DNA of 64,000 nucleotides from Plecoglossus altivelis (GCA_036571765.1 BROE01000005.1:4803451-4867450); one strand, 5' to 3'. Positions 46,173 to 59,105 are shown, counted from the stretch's first letter. Numbers and translations: made by a program. Notes: a model not told the origin generated them from the letters alone.

Positions 46173-47584
46173 ATGGCTGGTCAGGATATGCGACTGAACC
46201 ACACGATCTACATCAACAACCTCAACGAGAAAATAAAGAAAGATGGTAAGCTAACTTGCTAGTCTATCAAAGTAGCACCGAGCTAACTAGCTAGTCAATT
46301 AACCCCTTTCCATTGTATAATTCCATAATAACAAGCTTTGATTGTTCATTTTTTTTACCCAGAACTAAAGAAGTCGCTATACGCCATCTTCTCGCAGTTC
46401 GGGCAAATTTTAGACATTCTAGTATCGCGGACCTTAAAGATGAGGGGTCAAGCTTTCGTCATCTTCAAAGAAGTCAACAGCGCTTCTAACGCTCTCCGTT
46501 CCATGCAGGGATTTCCATTCTATGATAAACCTATGGTGAGTTGTAGTTTGTTTTTGCACTTGAGCACAAATTGGTTTAAAGGAGAACAGTCTTGTACTGC
46601 ATTCCAAGAGCGTGTCTAACTGCAAATCTGTTGACCTCAGCGTATTCAATACGCGAAGCTGGACTCGGACATTATTGCGAAGATGAAGGGCACCTACGTG
46701 GAACGCGACCGGAAGAAGGAGAAGAGAAAGGTTAAGGGAGCGGAGGGTGCAGGAGCCAAGAAGGGCGTCCCAGGAGCTGCAGTTCCCATGGGCCCAGGGG
46801 TGCCCTCACCAATGCCTGTCAGTAAATAACTCCAAGTTAAATACCCCCTCAATATCTTCCCAATTATCTGCAAAGCCCTTCATCCATCTACTGTATCTTA
46901 AATTGAAGCTGTGTACGTTCTTGTTTTCCTCCCTCTCTCATTTAAAGGGAATGCCTCCTATGAGCCAGGCTCCTCGTATGATGCCAATGCCTGGCCAGCC
47001 CCCTTACATGCCCCCTCCCGGCATGATGCCCCCTCCAGGGATGGGCCAGATGCCCCCTGGTGCCATGCCTGGGCAGATGATGCCAGGGCAGATGCCTGGC
47101 CAAATGCCCCAACAGGTAAGCTTTGTTGTATGTGCGTGTGCAAAGTCAAATGTGCAGCTTTCATTTGGTGTGATTGCATACGTTGTTGGTTTCCCCTTGA
47201 TTTTTCCTATAAATAACTTTAACATATCTTCCATGGCAGGTGTCAGAGAATCCACCCAACCACATCCTCTTCCTCACCAACCTCCCAGAGGAGACCAACG
47301 AGCTCATGCTGTCTATGCTGTTCAACCAGTCAGTACCCGCTTGAATGTCAATGCACGCTCTCCATGTAGATGATGTTAATGTTTTGGTGCGTTACGAACG
47401 CTGACCCGCATGACTCCTTCCCAGGTTCCCAGGGTTCAAAGAGGTGCGTCTGGTTCCTGGTCGCCACGACATCGCCTTCGTGGAGTTTGACAACGAGGTG
47501 CAGGCAGGCGCTGCGCGAGAAGCGCTGCAAGGCTTCAAGATCACTCAGACCAACGCCATGAAGATCTCCTTTGCCAAGAAATAG
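46173..47584 (+). CDS. snrpa: U1 snRNP protein A (U1A)
   Basis: U1A binds stem-loop II of U1 snRNA in the spliceosomal U1 snRNP and regulates polyadenylation of its own pre-mRNA. Six exons (46173-46245, 46363-46535, 46641-46817, 46948-47115, 47240-47328 and 47425-47584) join in frame to 279 residues; human U1A has 282. RRM1 shows RNP2 (IYINNL) and RNP1 (RGQAFVIF), with SLKMRG-like RTLKMRGQ in the RNA-contact loop. A linker (DRKKEKRKVKG) and a Met/Pro/Gly/Gln-rich region (MMPMPGQPPYMPPPGMM) lead to RRM2 (ILFLTNLPEETNELML, then DIAFVEFDNEVQAGAA), ending MKISFAKK. Two donors (46818 and 47329) are the weaker form GTCAGT. The 3' UTR holds a likely U1A-binding autoregulatory element (48270-48304). 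Confidence 0.97.
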
Positions 47585-48269
47585 CATGGTTCTCTCTCAC
47601 AGGCACACACACACACCTCAGAAGACACACACACACACACACACCTCAGAGAAGGCGCACAGCGATGAGCTGTAGACACAGACAAACCAGGAGGAGCTAG
47701 TGGAATGTAATTAGATTCCATGACTAAACCACCGCTTGCTTACACACCCCCAGGCACACAACACAACTTTCTGATCTTACCCGCCTATTCTAATGTCAAA
47801 TGCTACAGAAAGACAAACCACAATACTGTTCACCTCCATGGATCAGAGAGACAAACCACAATACTGCACCTCCAGGAATCTAAAGACTTTCACAGCTAAC
47901 TCATTCCAGTTTCCTCCTGCCAATGCCTTTCCCTCGCTGATCTAGTGGAAACTTACCCTACAATAGTTGTTAGAGGCGAATACAGCTATTTGGTAAAGGT
48001 TATTTTTAATCAGTTTTCTTAGTAAGTATACAAGTACATCTTTAGCATGCTAGCAGTATGAGTGTGTGGTTGCGGGGGGGGGGGGGGGGGAGAGAGAGAG
48101 AGAGTGAGAGTGAGTGTTGTGTGTCAGCCTGTCATTGGCCCTCTACGTTATATACGATCTATGAGAAGGTCTCCGTCTTCAGTGTTTCCATGGCGATGAT
48201 CTCTGGTGTGTGTAAGTATCTGGTAGGGTTTGTAAGTATTTTTTCATTTTAAACTCTTTGTTTTAAAGC

Positions 48270-48304
48270 ATTGCACCCAGCGTCTGGTTCTCCAGACATT
48301 GTAC
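48270..48304 (+). promoter_or_regulatory. snrpa: U1A polyadenylation-inhibition element (PIE)
   Basis: Two U1A-binding heptamers lie in the snrpa 3' UTR: ATTGCAC at 48270-48276 and ATTGTAC at 48298-48304. They are separated by a perfect 6-bp hairpin (GTCTGG at 48282-48287, CCAGAC at 48292-48297), and flanking CCAG/CTGG could pair outside it. The second box ends 19 nt before ATTAAA. Two U1A molecules bound to such an element in mammals block poly(A) polymerase and so limit U1A production. The boxes, hairpin and spacing are seen; the function is inferred from the mammalian case. Confidence 0.85.
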
Positions 48305-48323
48305 CTGGCGCTTTTCTGTTTTG

Positions 48324-48329
48324 ATTAAA
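48324..48329 (+). terminator. snrpa: snrpa poly(A) signal ATTAAA
   Basis: ATTAAA variant signal placed 19 nt after the second U1A box, followed by a T-rich downstream stretch. Confidence 0.8.
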
Positions 48330-48345
48330 ACATTTTGTATAACTT

Positions 48346-51300
48346 CTTGGGACCCTTTAACTCTTTTTAATGTTCTGAAATGATTGAGAATCAGCCCTTT
48401 TTATCCTGTATTTATAAGGGGTGTTTGTTTTGCATTTGATCCTTTCCCTGCACTCCAGGGGTTCACTGCTGCTAGTGTGTAGAACTTCAGCCGTCACGTC
48501 TTTTAATACAAAACCAGGATACCCAAACTCCTGGCAACTCCGAGGTCACGTGATACAACTACTCGTACACGCATACTTGCACTTGGGGTTTGAGTCCTTA
48601 CAAGAGTTTTATTGCCTAAACATCCACTCTATTCAAGAGCTTAAGAAAAGGATTTTCACATGAACCCCTCTTGTTTCGCCGGTTAACATGAAACCGTTTG
48701 ACCTTGGTGCTAGCAACAATTCTAGGAACCGACTGTTACAGACATTCCTCAAAAGTAGTTCGTTTTTACATCACATCACAGTAACGTTGCTTTCAGAGCG
48801 ACGATGCTTGTAAGTAGGAGGGTCTTCTGTCTTCCAACTGGCTTTACTAGGCACAGCTGAATGACTCGTTGAATTAAGGTTAAAATGGTCCATTTAGGCC
48901 TGTGCCGTTTACTGTCTTGACACAAACAAGGCCCCCTGTTGTCAGCTTAAACTGTGCCCTGAATAATTATCCACAGGTCAGCTTAACAGTGTATACAGAA
49001 TGCACATTCTTCTCCGTTTCCCATGCCTTTCCACACTCCCTTATTTTGCCTTGAGAAAGCGCTGACCTTAGCTGCCAGGGTGCTGTGTGTGAGCGTCTGT
49101 GCCCCCTGCTCTTGGCGACGTGCCTAGCGACTGCCCAGTTCACCAACACTGCGAACCTTTCAGTCGGGAGAGTAAAGGGAAGCTTATCCACGGACCCATG
49201 CGTGGGACAACTCCCAGAGCGTCACTAGGATTCAAGATCAAAAACATCAATCGAATTCCAAAGATAATCTGTGCCAACCTTTTTTTCTTTTTTTTTTGCT
49301 GATACGTTTGCGCGTCTGAATACCCCATAAATAAATTAAATAAATACAAATTGCGTCTAGGCAAGTTTTTTTTTTATTTAAACGTTAAATCGTTTATCTC
49401 AAAACAACCACAATGCTTTGCAGCTTACATGTCACTGCCAGAAGGTTTACTACGTGTATTTCTGCACGGTGTTGTCATTGTTTATTTGGATTGGCACCTA
49501 TGAGTAGAAGGCTCGTGACTAACCCGCAAGGAGTTAACATCCTCTTCTCCTCCATCATCTTTCTGTTGGTGTCATTAGATAACTATGTGCCGTGCTACTA
49601 TTAGGAAATCCCTGATTACAGTAAAGAAGTATGTCAGGACACAAGGTTGAGACTGTTGAAATGTTCAACTTTGTATTACAGCGGTGATCTATTTCCAAAT
49701 GAACAAACGGAATCCCCGAAAGATCCTTTTTTTATGGCAGGAAATGTTATTTAGCAAGAATAAGAGGATGACCGTAAAGGTTGAAATGAGGTCATTTAGT
49801 TTAAATAACAATGTGGGGAAAAATAAGTCTTGACAATCCTGCTTCTGAATAGTTTTACTCAATGAGATTGCAGATGCGGACCATCGTTAAACAATGACAG
49901 GTTGGTTCCGGTGGTAGTTATCCCTGTCTAAGCTGTGACAAGTCCTCCGATATGTTTTACAGAAGGGATTTGTGGAAATTGTTGATCTGGAATAGCTAAG
50001 TTGTCTAATATACGTTGTGCTGATACGGACATGTTCAAGCTACGTATTCATGAAGTTTGACCCCTTTCGATACTTTTTTTTAAAACTGTGAAACCAGAAC
50101 TTCTTGTTTAAACACATTGTTCTCATGACAACATATGATCCTTGCCGTGTTACTGATATTGTAGCATGTTTAGTCATACTGGAAGTTTCCGCTGTGGCAC
50201 GTATCCATGTGGCATGACTGTACCGATCTTAATATTTATTTGCTCATGATGGAAGACTGGAGTGTTGACCATTGTAGCTTCTACAGTGTGTCAATGTCAC
50301 CTTTTTACTATGTTGACAGACAGCATTATATACACACAAGACACCAAATACCTATATAGAGTATAAACAGTTATATTTCTACTGTAAATGGTGAAGCATA
50401 TAAAGTAATTACAAGGATAGTTTGACGTTAGTGGAACACTGGAAAGTCACACTTGCCTCGTGTTCTCGTAAAATTCCATGGCAGGCGCCCTGTTCTGAAA
50501 GAAGCAAAGAGCATTTATAAAAATAAAAATAAAATGAAATAGAATTTCAATTAATCACAAACAGCAGGCATAGATGAATACTGAATTGACTCCGTTTGAA
50601 CTGGTGTTCTGCTAAACATGTTTTGAAACAGATGAACTGGATCATCATAGCATGCTTAACTGTTGGGGATCATCATTCTGGACGCTATCATATTAAAAAC
50701 TACCGTTTTTCCCCCCTCGACACTAAAATGTATCGTTAAAACTCTTTGAGGATCTTATCAACATTATGCCTGCTAGAAAATCCATTAATGGTTTAGAATA
50801 GTGACCGCTGAGAGTTAAGGGGCCATTTGATAACTTCGCTGTTGCCATCAGATGGCGCCAACCGCTAAACTGTGGAGTCGAGCGTGTCGGGGTCAGTCAT
50901 CGTAGTGGTGGATGATAATAGCAGACTCTTGAAGGCACCAGGTGCCAATCCGACCTGCATGAGTTGTCACTCGACGGACTCCATTTAAATTCTGCGGATT
51001 TCTCGGGTCATTATGCAAAGCAGCGCATCGCGCTTCTCAAGAGCCCTCTGTTCTGCGCTGGGGTCAGCAAAGAGCGCGAGGCCACGGAGGCACCGCTGGT
51101 TGCTAGGGACATCATCATGAGCAACAAGTCATTCCATTCCTGGGATTGGAAGGGAAAGGGGGCAGAAAAGGGGGGGGGGGGGGTAACTAAAATTGGCTCA
51201 TTATGTTACAGGACTGAAGCAGACGCTTTGTGTGGTGGTCTTGGGTCTACGGAATCAGACAGGAACTAGTTGGACATGGAAAATATGCATTGGAACCTGT

Positions 51301-53004
51301 GCCAAAATGCAAAAAAGACCCTGCCCACTCTTCTCTTTTATCTCCAGACATAGCCTCTCCATTTGTTCTTGGTTCAGAGCGTAAAGTGGTTGAATGTACT
51401 AGGTGTTTGAACCTTCTTAATTGCAGATGGCATTAGCACCGATCGCTCTTGACGCGTTTTTTTTTGTGTGTCATGTGATTTGTCCACCTAATCAAATATA
51501 TTCGAAACCATCGTAAATCATTGGTCGACCTTGTGTTTATGTAGGATGTTTTAAAACATCCTACACAGTGACTGCTTTGCTCAGCCACCCGTGTGAGGCT
51601 ACTCTGAATAGCGTGGGCTCCTCTCTAGCCCCAAGCTCAACCCTTTACCGCTATGCTTTGTCCTACGTGGGTTATTGTTTTGACCGTGGTCCTGATTGTC
51701 GCCTGTTTGTTAATGAACGCAACCGCCTACGCGAGTTTCTTAGGCCTAATTGTGCGACAGCGCCACATGAATTTGGACTAGTGAGACGACCAGGGCTGCA
51801 GTTCAAGTGACAGTGGAGGGCAGCGACAGATATTTAATTGGCACTGCGGCGCTTTGATCTCTGCCGGATTAACCTAGAGGCCTTAAAATGTGGGTTAGGC
51901 CTTTTATTCTATTACAAAGCCGGGGTGCACACTGCGATTTTTTTTGTGGTAATATATCATGTTCACAGAACCATGCAAGCTACATGCAATTTATGCGCAG
52001 TGATGAATGTGCAATCATACAAAATACAAATAACTCCAAAAAGGCATAGAAAACCTTAGTTAGAATCCAAATGGATAATCATAGAATGGGGAAATTGAAA
52101 TTTGAGGGGGATGTAGAGAGCGCACATAAAAGCTGGCTGACGGATTTCCCCTGCCTAAAGACACACCCTCCTCGCCATGCACACATGACACACACTAGAT
52201 TTAACACACTCACACACACACACTCAACTCCGGTTGAAATAGCCGACTCTTTTTATTGTCCGCACCCGGAGCAGATTCTCGCTGAGTCTCCGGCGTGATT
52301 CTTATCAGATGACTTCGAGAGAAGTGACCACGCAGGGTTGGACGCTGATGGACACTTTATGACCATAAACGGTGGACGAAACGTAGTTGTGACTGACTTG
52401 AGGCGATTACTTTTTCGCTCATTGAGCAATAGTGGAGGATAGTGTTTTATTAGCAGAGAGCGCGTGTGTTTGGTGTTCGTTGGACTTACTTGAAGGAGCA
52501 GAGAGCGAGTAGCCTACGTTGCGCAGAGCCAGTAAGAGAGAGAGACAGATAGAGGGAGAGAGAGAGGGAGAGAGAGAGTAATAGGGATGAAAGCTCAGTG
52601 AGCCAGCAGACGGACATTCAAAGCTTCTTAACGGCAGGTGGGAGGAAGATCGAGCTGGTGTGTGTGTGTGTGTGTGGCTGCGTTTGCCCCCCCAGTGGAT
52701 ACCCACCCTGGACACCGCACCAAGTGGGAGAAGCGCCAATACTAGAAGATAGTAGTGGCTGGTGGGCAGGTGTCAGCCTACTTTACGGCGGGTAACAGAC
52801 CATACAGTCCATGTAGGATATGCTTTCTACGTCCAACACGATGAACTGGCGTTCTGATAGCTGAGGCCAAGAAGGGTTATCTGGGACATCGCTTCGTTAT
52901 AAGTCCTCGAACCCAGTGACGTTGATATGTGGAGAGAAAGAGCGCACGGGCGAAACCCGGTTGGTCGTACGAGTGGAGGAGCGGGGAGCAGCGCGTGGAC
53001 GGAG
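48346..53004 (+). other. snrpa to Jagged-like gene spacer and 5' region
   Basis: 4.7 kb with no confident gene. AATAAA-type A/T runs occur near 49326-49340. Two weak minus-strand exon-like segments (50447-50496 and around 50880-50960) are discussed in the findings. GA tract 52532-52580 and GT repeat 52658-52675. The last few hundred bases before 53005 are the likely promoter/5' UTR of the Notch-ligand gene; no core promoter was identified. Confidence 0.5.
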
Positions 53005-54066
53005 ATGAAACGGGATCGGGACCGGGGCCAGCCCTGGACTGGGATTCTTCTCGTCATCCTCGCACTGCAACCACAAGTAAGCCGTCACTAATTGAGATCT
53101 ATTTTCGGAGGCTTGTTAACCTTTCTTTGACTGTTATTGGTGGCGTTTCCTTGCCCCTCACAGCCCAATGAAAACAGCAACGTTGTGAACGTTACTCCAC
53201 AGTGTTTGTCCTTAATTTGCCAATACGTCCTTACGTACTGCGCCTGTGTAATACGGCAGTTCAGCTGGCCTACCTGATGTTGGGCTTGTCTCCGCGAGGC
53301 TATGCACTTGTTGCTCAATGGGCGTGTATCCTTTCACGGTGAAATCTATGCCCCACATCCAGCGAAAACGCAATTTTGACGGTATTGTTGTTCTCCGAAA
53401 AACCCAAGCTCCCTCCCCCTGTCTTTTTGTGTAATTGGAATAACCGTCACCAAAACTGGTTCTTTGTGCTAAACAGAATATTTAATGTTGGTATACTATG
53501 GCAGAAAAATGGAAAACGCAGTGGTAACAATTGAATGCTAACAAACTAAAACAATTGACGACATCGACAAGTTATTACATTCAATTTATTATATTCAATG
53601 TTGTTTATTGAGTGCAAAACGCCAGATGTCACCTTGCCACAGCCTTTGTTGAATATCTGATACATTTGCATTTATAACGCGAGTTTTCAAGAAGCCCATT
53701 ATGAGCGATGACTTTTAGCACACTTCGACACATTCAAGTGAAGTTCCACAACCATGTATTGACTAAACAGACGGCTTGTAGAGGCAGCCGGGCAGAGGAG
53801 TAAACGTGCTCCGTGCTCCTGTCCAACCTGCCCGCCTGCAGGTACACTGGCCTGGTTAGGTCATCCAGATGGGCGGACAGAGCTGTCACAGCTGGGGCAA
53901 CATCAGACCAGGAGGGGAGCCTGTCTTTGTGTGTGTGTGTCCTGCTTTTCCACTGGGGTCTATGTTCAGAGTGTATTCTGTATGGGTAAGGGGTGTGTGT
54001 TGGGCCAGGGGGCATAATAGAGAAACACTGAGGGCGTGTGAACACACTGTCAGCTCCACACCCCTC

Positions 54067-54103
<37 letters not shown>

Positions 54104-55366
54104 GTCTCTCTGTCTCTCTCTCTGTCTTTCTATCTATCTGTCTCTCTCTCTGTCTGTCTCTCTGTCTGTCTGTCTGTCTCTCTGTCTGTCGCTCTCTGTC
54201 TCTCACTTTCTCTATCTTTCTCTATCTATGTCTCTGCCTCTCTCTTACTCTGTCACTCTCTTTCTCTATATCTGTCTCTGTCTCTCTTCCTGTCTCTGTC
54301 TGTCTGTCTGTCTGTCTCTCTGTCTCTATTTTTCTCTGTCTCTCTCTCTGTCTCTCTCTCTCTGTCTGTCTCTCTTACCGTCTCTCTTTGTCTTGCTTGA
54401 CAGACCACTGGAAGCCTACCTCCCTCTGCACTGCAGTAAAGTCTAGCTGCTGTGCCATGGTCCATTTATAATGTAGGGATGCAGTGAAGCATTAATGGAA
54501 CTTTACATTATCATAGCAGGTAATATACCTTGATAAACATGTCTTTGATCATGCAAGACATTTAGTAAACAGGCTTCATGTGAATACCTTTAGTTGGTAT
54601 GAGTAGCCAACGAAAGAGTTCAACAATAGATGGACTCATGCTGCACTGGGTCCAGTGTTGAAGCTGTGGTCAGGTTGTGGTTAAGTTATGGTCAGGGTGT
54701 GGCCAAGCCCGGTGTTTGGGTTCTTAATGAGGATCTAATAACCGTGGCTCTCCTGCAGGCAGGTTCTGTCCCTGGAGCACTGCTGAAACACAGGTATTCC
54801 TGGAATGGTGGAGCGAGGGGGGAAAGAGGAGAGGAAGAAAGGAGGATGGAGGGTGATGAGTGGCACTGTATCTCCACAGGCCTTTTGATGTTGGGGAGTT
54901 AGGCTGTCCAGGAGAGGGGCGGCCGAGAGACCCAGGGCCAGCAGCAACAAAGGCCAGCCTGAAAGGCTGCTCTCACGCAGGCTGAGGTCACATGCTTTAC
55001 ATCAGGTTTTAACGTGGGCCTGGTCAGGTTGTACCTTGGGTCTTAGCGCTTGGCGAGTGAGAGACGTTATCAAAGTCATTTCTTATAGCTTCACTTTGAT
55101 CCCCAAGGTAGCTTGTTTCTAGATGAGGAAGGTGCTCTTTAAGAGAATAAAACCATTTGTGCACCCACAGTGGTGGAATATTGTGCTGATGAATGCACAC
55201 ACTCGCACGCGCACGCGCACGCGCGCGAACACACACGCCTTCGGTGATGTTGTTCGATTCTCTCTTCGGGGCTTGTTAGCTTCAACAGCGCCGCGTTAGT
55301 TCGAACTCTGGAAGTGTGAAAGATGCCAGGGAGACCGGCTACGATCGTTAGCAGAGGAGCGGGTGC

Positions 55367-55404
<38 letters not shown>

Positions 55405-56644
55405 TGTGACAGAGGGCAAAAGGGAACCATCGTTCCCTGGTCGCCACAGGAGTGAGGAGGAGAGGAGAGAAAGAGCCTGTGTGTTTGTGGGCCTCCCTGG
55501 GGAGAGAGGGAGGGAAAAGAGGAAGGGAAAAAGAGGGAGGGGTGCTGGTGCGGAGAACAGAAGAAAGGAGCTGGGTGGAGAGGTGAAAGGAAGATGTGAC
55601 ACCAGGGAGGGGATGGCAGAGGAGACAAAGAGAGAGGAGGAGAAATAAGAATGAGAGAGAGAGAGAGGGGGGATGATCTAGAAAGATAATGTGAGATGAA
55701 CAGGAGTATCGAGAAAACCGATCTCTGAGGAGTGTGCATAATTGGGCACTAAATGTACGTGTGTGTGTGTGTGGTTGGGCCGGTCAATCCATTTGAATTA
55801 GATTGGGGTGAGACTCAATGTCATCTCTCTCTCTAGTTTAGCGTAGTCAAAATGCTGTTCGTTTATGGTTCCTAGAATAGGGTGGAGGCCTGCTAATCCT
55901 AGCTTCTTCCAGCTAACCCTTCCTAAAGCCGCCATGAAAGGTGAGACTCACCCCCTTAGGAAGAAAACTCTTAACGTACAACACGAACAACTGCCGGGTT
56001 CAGTTCATATCCCTAGAAACTTTGACTGTAACAGGGAGCAGTCACGATCAAGGGTTTGGTCTCAGCTTTGGTGTGGACATCCCATCCTCCCATTACCCAT
56101 TACTTAGCAGCATAAGGGTGTTTGCTAAAATATTGGTGAGGACTAGTAGCTAGTATCCCCCCCTAAATCTACATCCATAGTCTTGATGATCTGGTGTCTG
56201 ACACAGCGAGGCGTCTTTCTACGTTGTCTTTCCGTCTTGTCTTCCTCGATCTTGTGTGTTTGTGTGCGTTTGAGGGCTTGTTTCTCCACAGTGTTTTCTA
56301 AGTCTCTCCCCCTTGTCTCCCCGCAGGCTGTGTGGGCGGTGGGCATGTTCGAGCTGCAGATCTATCACTTCCAGAACCCCCAAGGCCTGCTGCTGAACGG
56401 GCAGTGCTGTGACCTCCAAGCCAGCGGGGGGCAGCGCTGCTCTCTCAGGGACCAGTGCGAAACCTTCTTCCATGCCTGCCTGAAGGAGTATCAGGCCCGC
56501 GTGGCTCCCGCCGGGCCCTGCACCTTCGGCTCGGGCAGCACCGGGGTCCTGGGGAGCAACACGCAGCTGATCCGGCACAGGGGTCACAACCTGGGAGGCG
56601 GGGACGCCGGACACATCGTCATCCCCTTCAAATACGCGTGGCCG
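53005..56644 (+). CDS. Jagged-type Notch ligand, first two coding exons (3' incomplete)
   Basis: Exon 1 (53005-53076) encodes MKRDRDRGQPWTGILLVILALQPQ, a basic start plus hydrophobic core typical of a signal peptide, and ends in phase 0 at a GTAAGC donor. Exon 2 (56327-56644, 106 codons) begins AVWAVGMFELQIYHFQ. It carries the Notch-ligand N-terminal (MNNL/C2) domain: a Cys-Cys pair (NGQCCDL), then DQCETFFHACLKEYQ, GPCTFGSGSTGVLGSN and HIVIPFKYAWP at the donor. The double Cys and the CLKEYQ/GPCTFGSGST wording fit Jagged rather than Delta. I cannot decide between jag1, jag2 or another paralogue. The DSL domain, EGF repeats, membrane segment and tail must lie to the right. The protein would be a type I membrane ligand for Notch on neighbouring cells. 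Confidence 0.85.
53077..56326 (+). other. Intron 1 of the Jagged-like gene
   Basis: No exon seen. Contents: CT/GTCT tract (54064-54386), alternating CG/CA step near 55198-55232, GA-rich tracts (55367-55405 and 55450-55665). Confidence 0.65.
54064..54386 (+). repeat. GTCT/CT polypyrimidine tract
   Basis: About 320 bp of CTGT and CT repeats in the Jagged-like intron 1, producing false Ser/Leu/Cys frames. Confidence 0.95.
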
Positions 56645-57897
56645 GTAAGACCCTCGAGATCTGTCGCTCCCGTTCTCTGACGTTCCTGTCGCTCACAGCT
56701 CCTGTCACAGACCAGTCTGTGGGCTGTGAGGTTTATGCAGCAAGACGGGTGGAGTTTTGTACTTGAGCCTTGTAAAGGCATCCTTCCTTCCTGTTTATCG
56801 ATCAGTCTGCGTATCTTATACGGAGGCTGCCCGCCTGGTTGTCTGGCCGGCCGGCTAACTGACCCCTACGACTCGTGTCTTCATTAAAGAGCAGGCCTAT
56901 TAATCACACATTAAGACACATCGGTTGACAGGACTTCAGATAGACCAGTCGATATCCCTCCTGCGCTCCACCTTCGCTAAGAGAACAGGAAGAGGAGAGG
57001 AAGAAATAACAAATATCCGTGAGGAGGAATTTAGTTTGTCTCAAGGCTTTGATAGGGGCGTGGAGTGGGGAGGGCGGGGAGGGCCGGGGGGTGGGGGGTG
57101 GAGTTGGGGGACAAGCCCCCTGGACATGCAGAGGGGAGGCTGCAGGCTCTGGAGGAGGGAGCTCACAGCTGTCAGCCTGGCCGCTTTCTGCGTCTCTCTT
57201 CTGGAGCTCCGAGATGTTCACAAGGGAGCCCAGGTAGGGTGTGCATGTTCGTGTGTCGTGTGTGCGTGCGCTCGCGTGTGCGCGTGCGCTCTGGCCCGCG
57301 CGATCGCGCGTGCGGGGGGCGGGGGGAGGAGGAGGGGGGCAGCGGGGGCTTTGGTTGCAGGTCAAACATCTGCTGCACAGGGCAGGGAGAGGGTTGCATG
57401 GAGGGGAGGGGGGCGTGGTTGAAAGCTTTTAGCAGAGAGGACCACTAATTTTCTCAACGATCTCACGTCCACTAAACCCATTAGGGATGTTTCTCTGGCT
57501 TTTTGGCTCCTATTAGTGTGTGTCTGTGCCAGTGGCTGGGCACAAGGAGCAGTGACAGTGAGGTGGAGCAACTGCTTTCCGGAAAACCTCAGCATTTGTT
57601 TGCTTCTTTGTTTACTGTCTCAGTCACTATTGGTACTCTCTTGATTTTGTTATTGTCTGGCATACTTTGCGACCTCTCTGAGGTCGAATGGTTCTTCATA
57701 ATGAAAGCATTACAAAAAAAATAACCAAGAGAAAACTAGCGCATGTATGGTTTTAATTATGTCTGTGCCGTGTAGCGCTTTAATATCGTCCAAAGCCTTG
57801 GTGAAGATTTAAAAGAGGACTGGGACTAAGTCTGGTCAAGCTCATCATCTGGCCAAGCGGTATACACAAGTGTGGGGGTCTTTGCTTCAGGGGCCTG

Positions 57898-58470
57898 GCA
57901 CACACACTCACATCCTACACACTCATTCACACACACATCCACAAGACACACACACTGCAACACACCCACACACAACACACAACATCCACACACACAAACA
58001 CAGAACAGCAACACACCACACACACCATACACAAATAAACAACACACACACAACACACAGACACACACACACACACAAACAGACCACACACACACATATC
58101 ATCTACACACACACTCACGACACACACACACACACAGACCCATAGCACAGTGTGCGCGCACCACCGCACACACACCCACCACAGCACACACACACTCACA
58201 GCACCACACACACACAAGAAACCACACACACACCAGACACTCCACACTGCAAACCACACACACACACAAAATCACACTCACACTCACATATGCACAATAT
58301 CACAAACACAAAATCACACTCACTCATACATGCATGTATACACATGAGTACGTACACACTTGTACACACAAGTACACACACAGCCACACAACACACACCA
58401 ACAAACACACACCAACACACTCACACCAACACCACCACACACACAGTCACCATAACCACACACACCACAC
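57898..58470 (+). repeat. CA microsatellite block
   Basis: Nearly 570 bp of imperfect CA/CACAA/CACCA repeats in Jagged-like intron 2. Confidence 0.95.
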
Positions 58471-58627
58471 ACCAGAGCGGGCTCCCTCATACATGCATTC
58501 AAACACTCCAGAACAAGAATAAATACAGTTGAATGTGTTGACCTCATTTTGATCATTATTGGCCCATTTACCTGTGACACTGTACAGTGTGTACTGTGTG
58601 ACCCAAAGCCAACTATCTACTTCCTTG

Positions 58628-58752
58628 TGCATGTGTGTGTGTGGTGTGTGTGTGTGTGTGTGTGTGTGTGTCTTTGCGTATGTGTTTGTGTTTGTGTGTA
58701 AGTGTTTGTGTGTGATGTTGTGTGTGTGTGTGTGTGTGTGTGGTGTTTGTGT
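58628..58752 (+). repeat. GT microsatellite
   Basis: Imperfect GT repeat in Jagged-like intron 2, complementary in composition to the CA block 150 bp upstream. Confidence 0.9.
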
Positions 58753-59019
58753 GCACGTTGTCACTTCTTTCCTCTGCGACAGAGAGGTGTGTGAGTGGCA
58801 GGTATGAGTGTGAGAAAGTTTCCAGTCAGAAAGCCTATATGGATCAGTTACAGAGCCAGGCCACAGGGTGGGCTGGCTTGGGCTGGAGTGGGTGTGTGTG
58901 TGTGTGTGGGGGGGGGGGGGGCTGGGGGGAAGCACCGCAACACATAGAGCCAGCATGAATGCATTTCTATGGTGGAAACCAGAACTGAAAGACTCACATT
59001 TATCAAACCATCCTCAGAG

Positions 59020-59105
59020 GGGGAGGGGGGAGGAGTGGGAAAGGAAGGAGAGGGGGGTGGAGGTTGCGGGGGGAGGGAGGGGGGAGGGAGGGAGGGGGGA
59101 GGGCT
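59020..59105 (+). repeat. GGGA/GGGGA purine tract
   Basis: G-rich tract with many runs of three or more G; potential G-quadruplex on the plus strand. Confidence 0.85.

Larger units (their letters stand above)
47585..48345 (+). other. snrpa: snrpa 3' UTR
   Basis: Non-coding sequence after the U1A stop, with a short CA repeat (47605-47644) and a poly-G/GA tract (48075-48103). It leads to the paired U1A-binding boxes and the ATTAAA signal. Confidence 0.7.

Noticed and set aside
51568..51810. 80-codon plus-strand frame upstream of the Jagged-like gene
   Set aside because: No recognisable domain or splice context; within chance for this amount of sequence.
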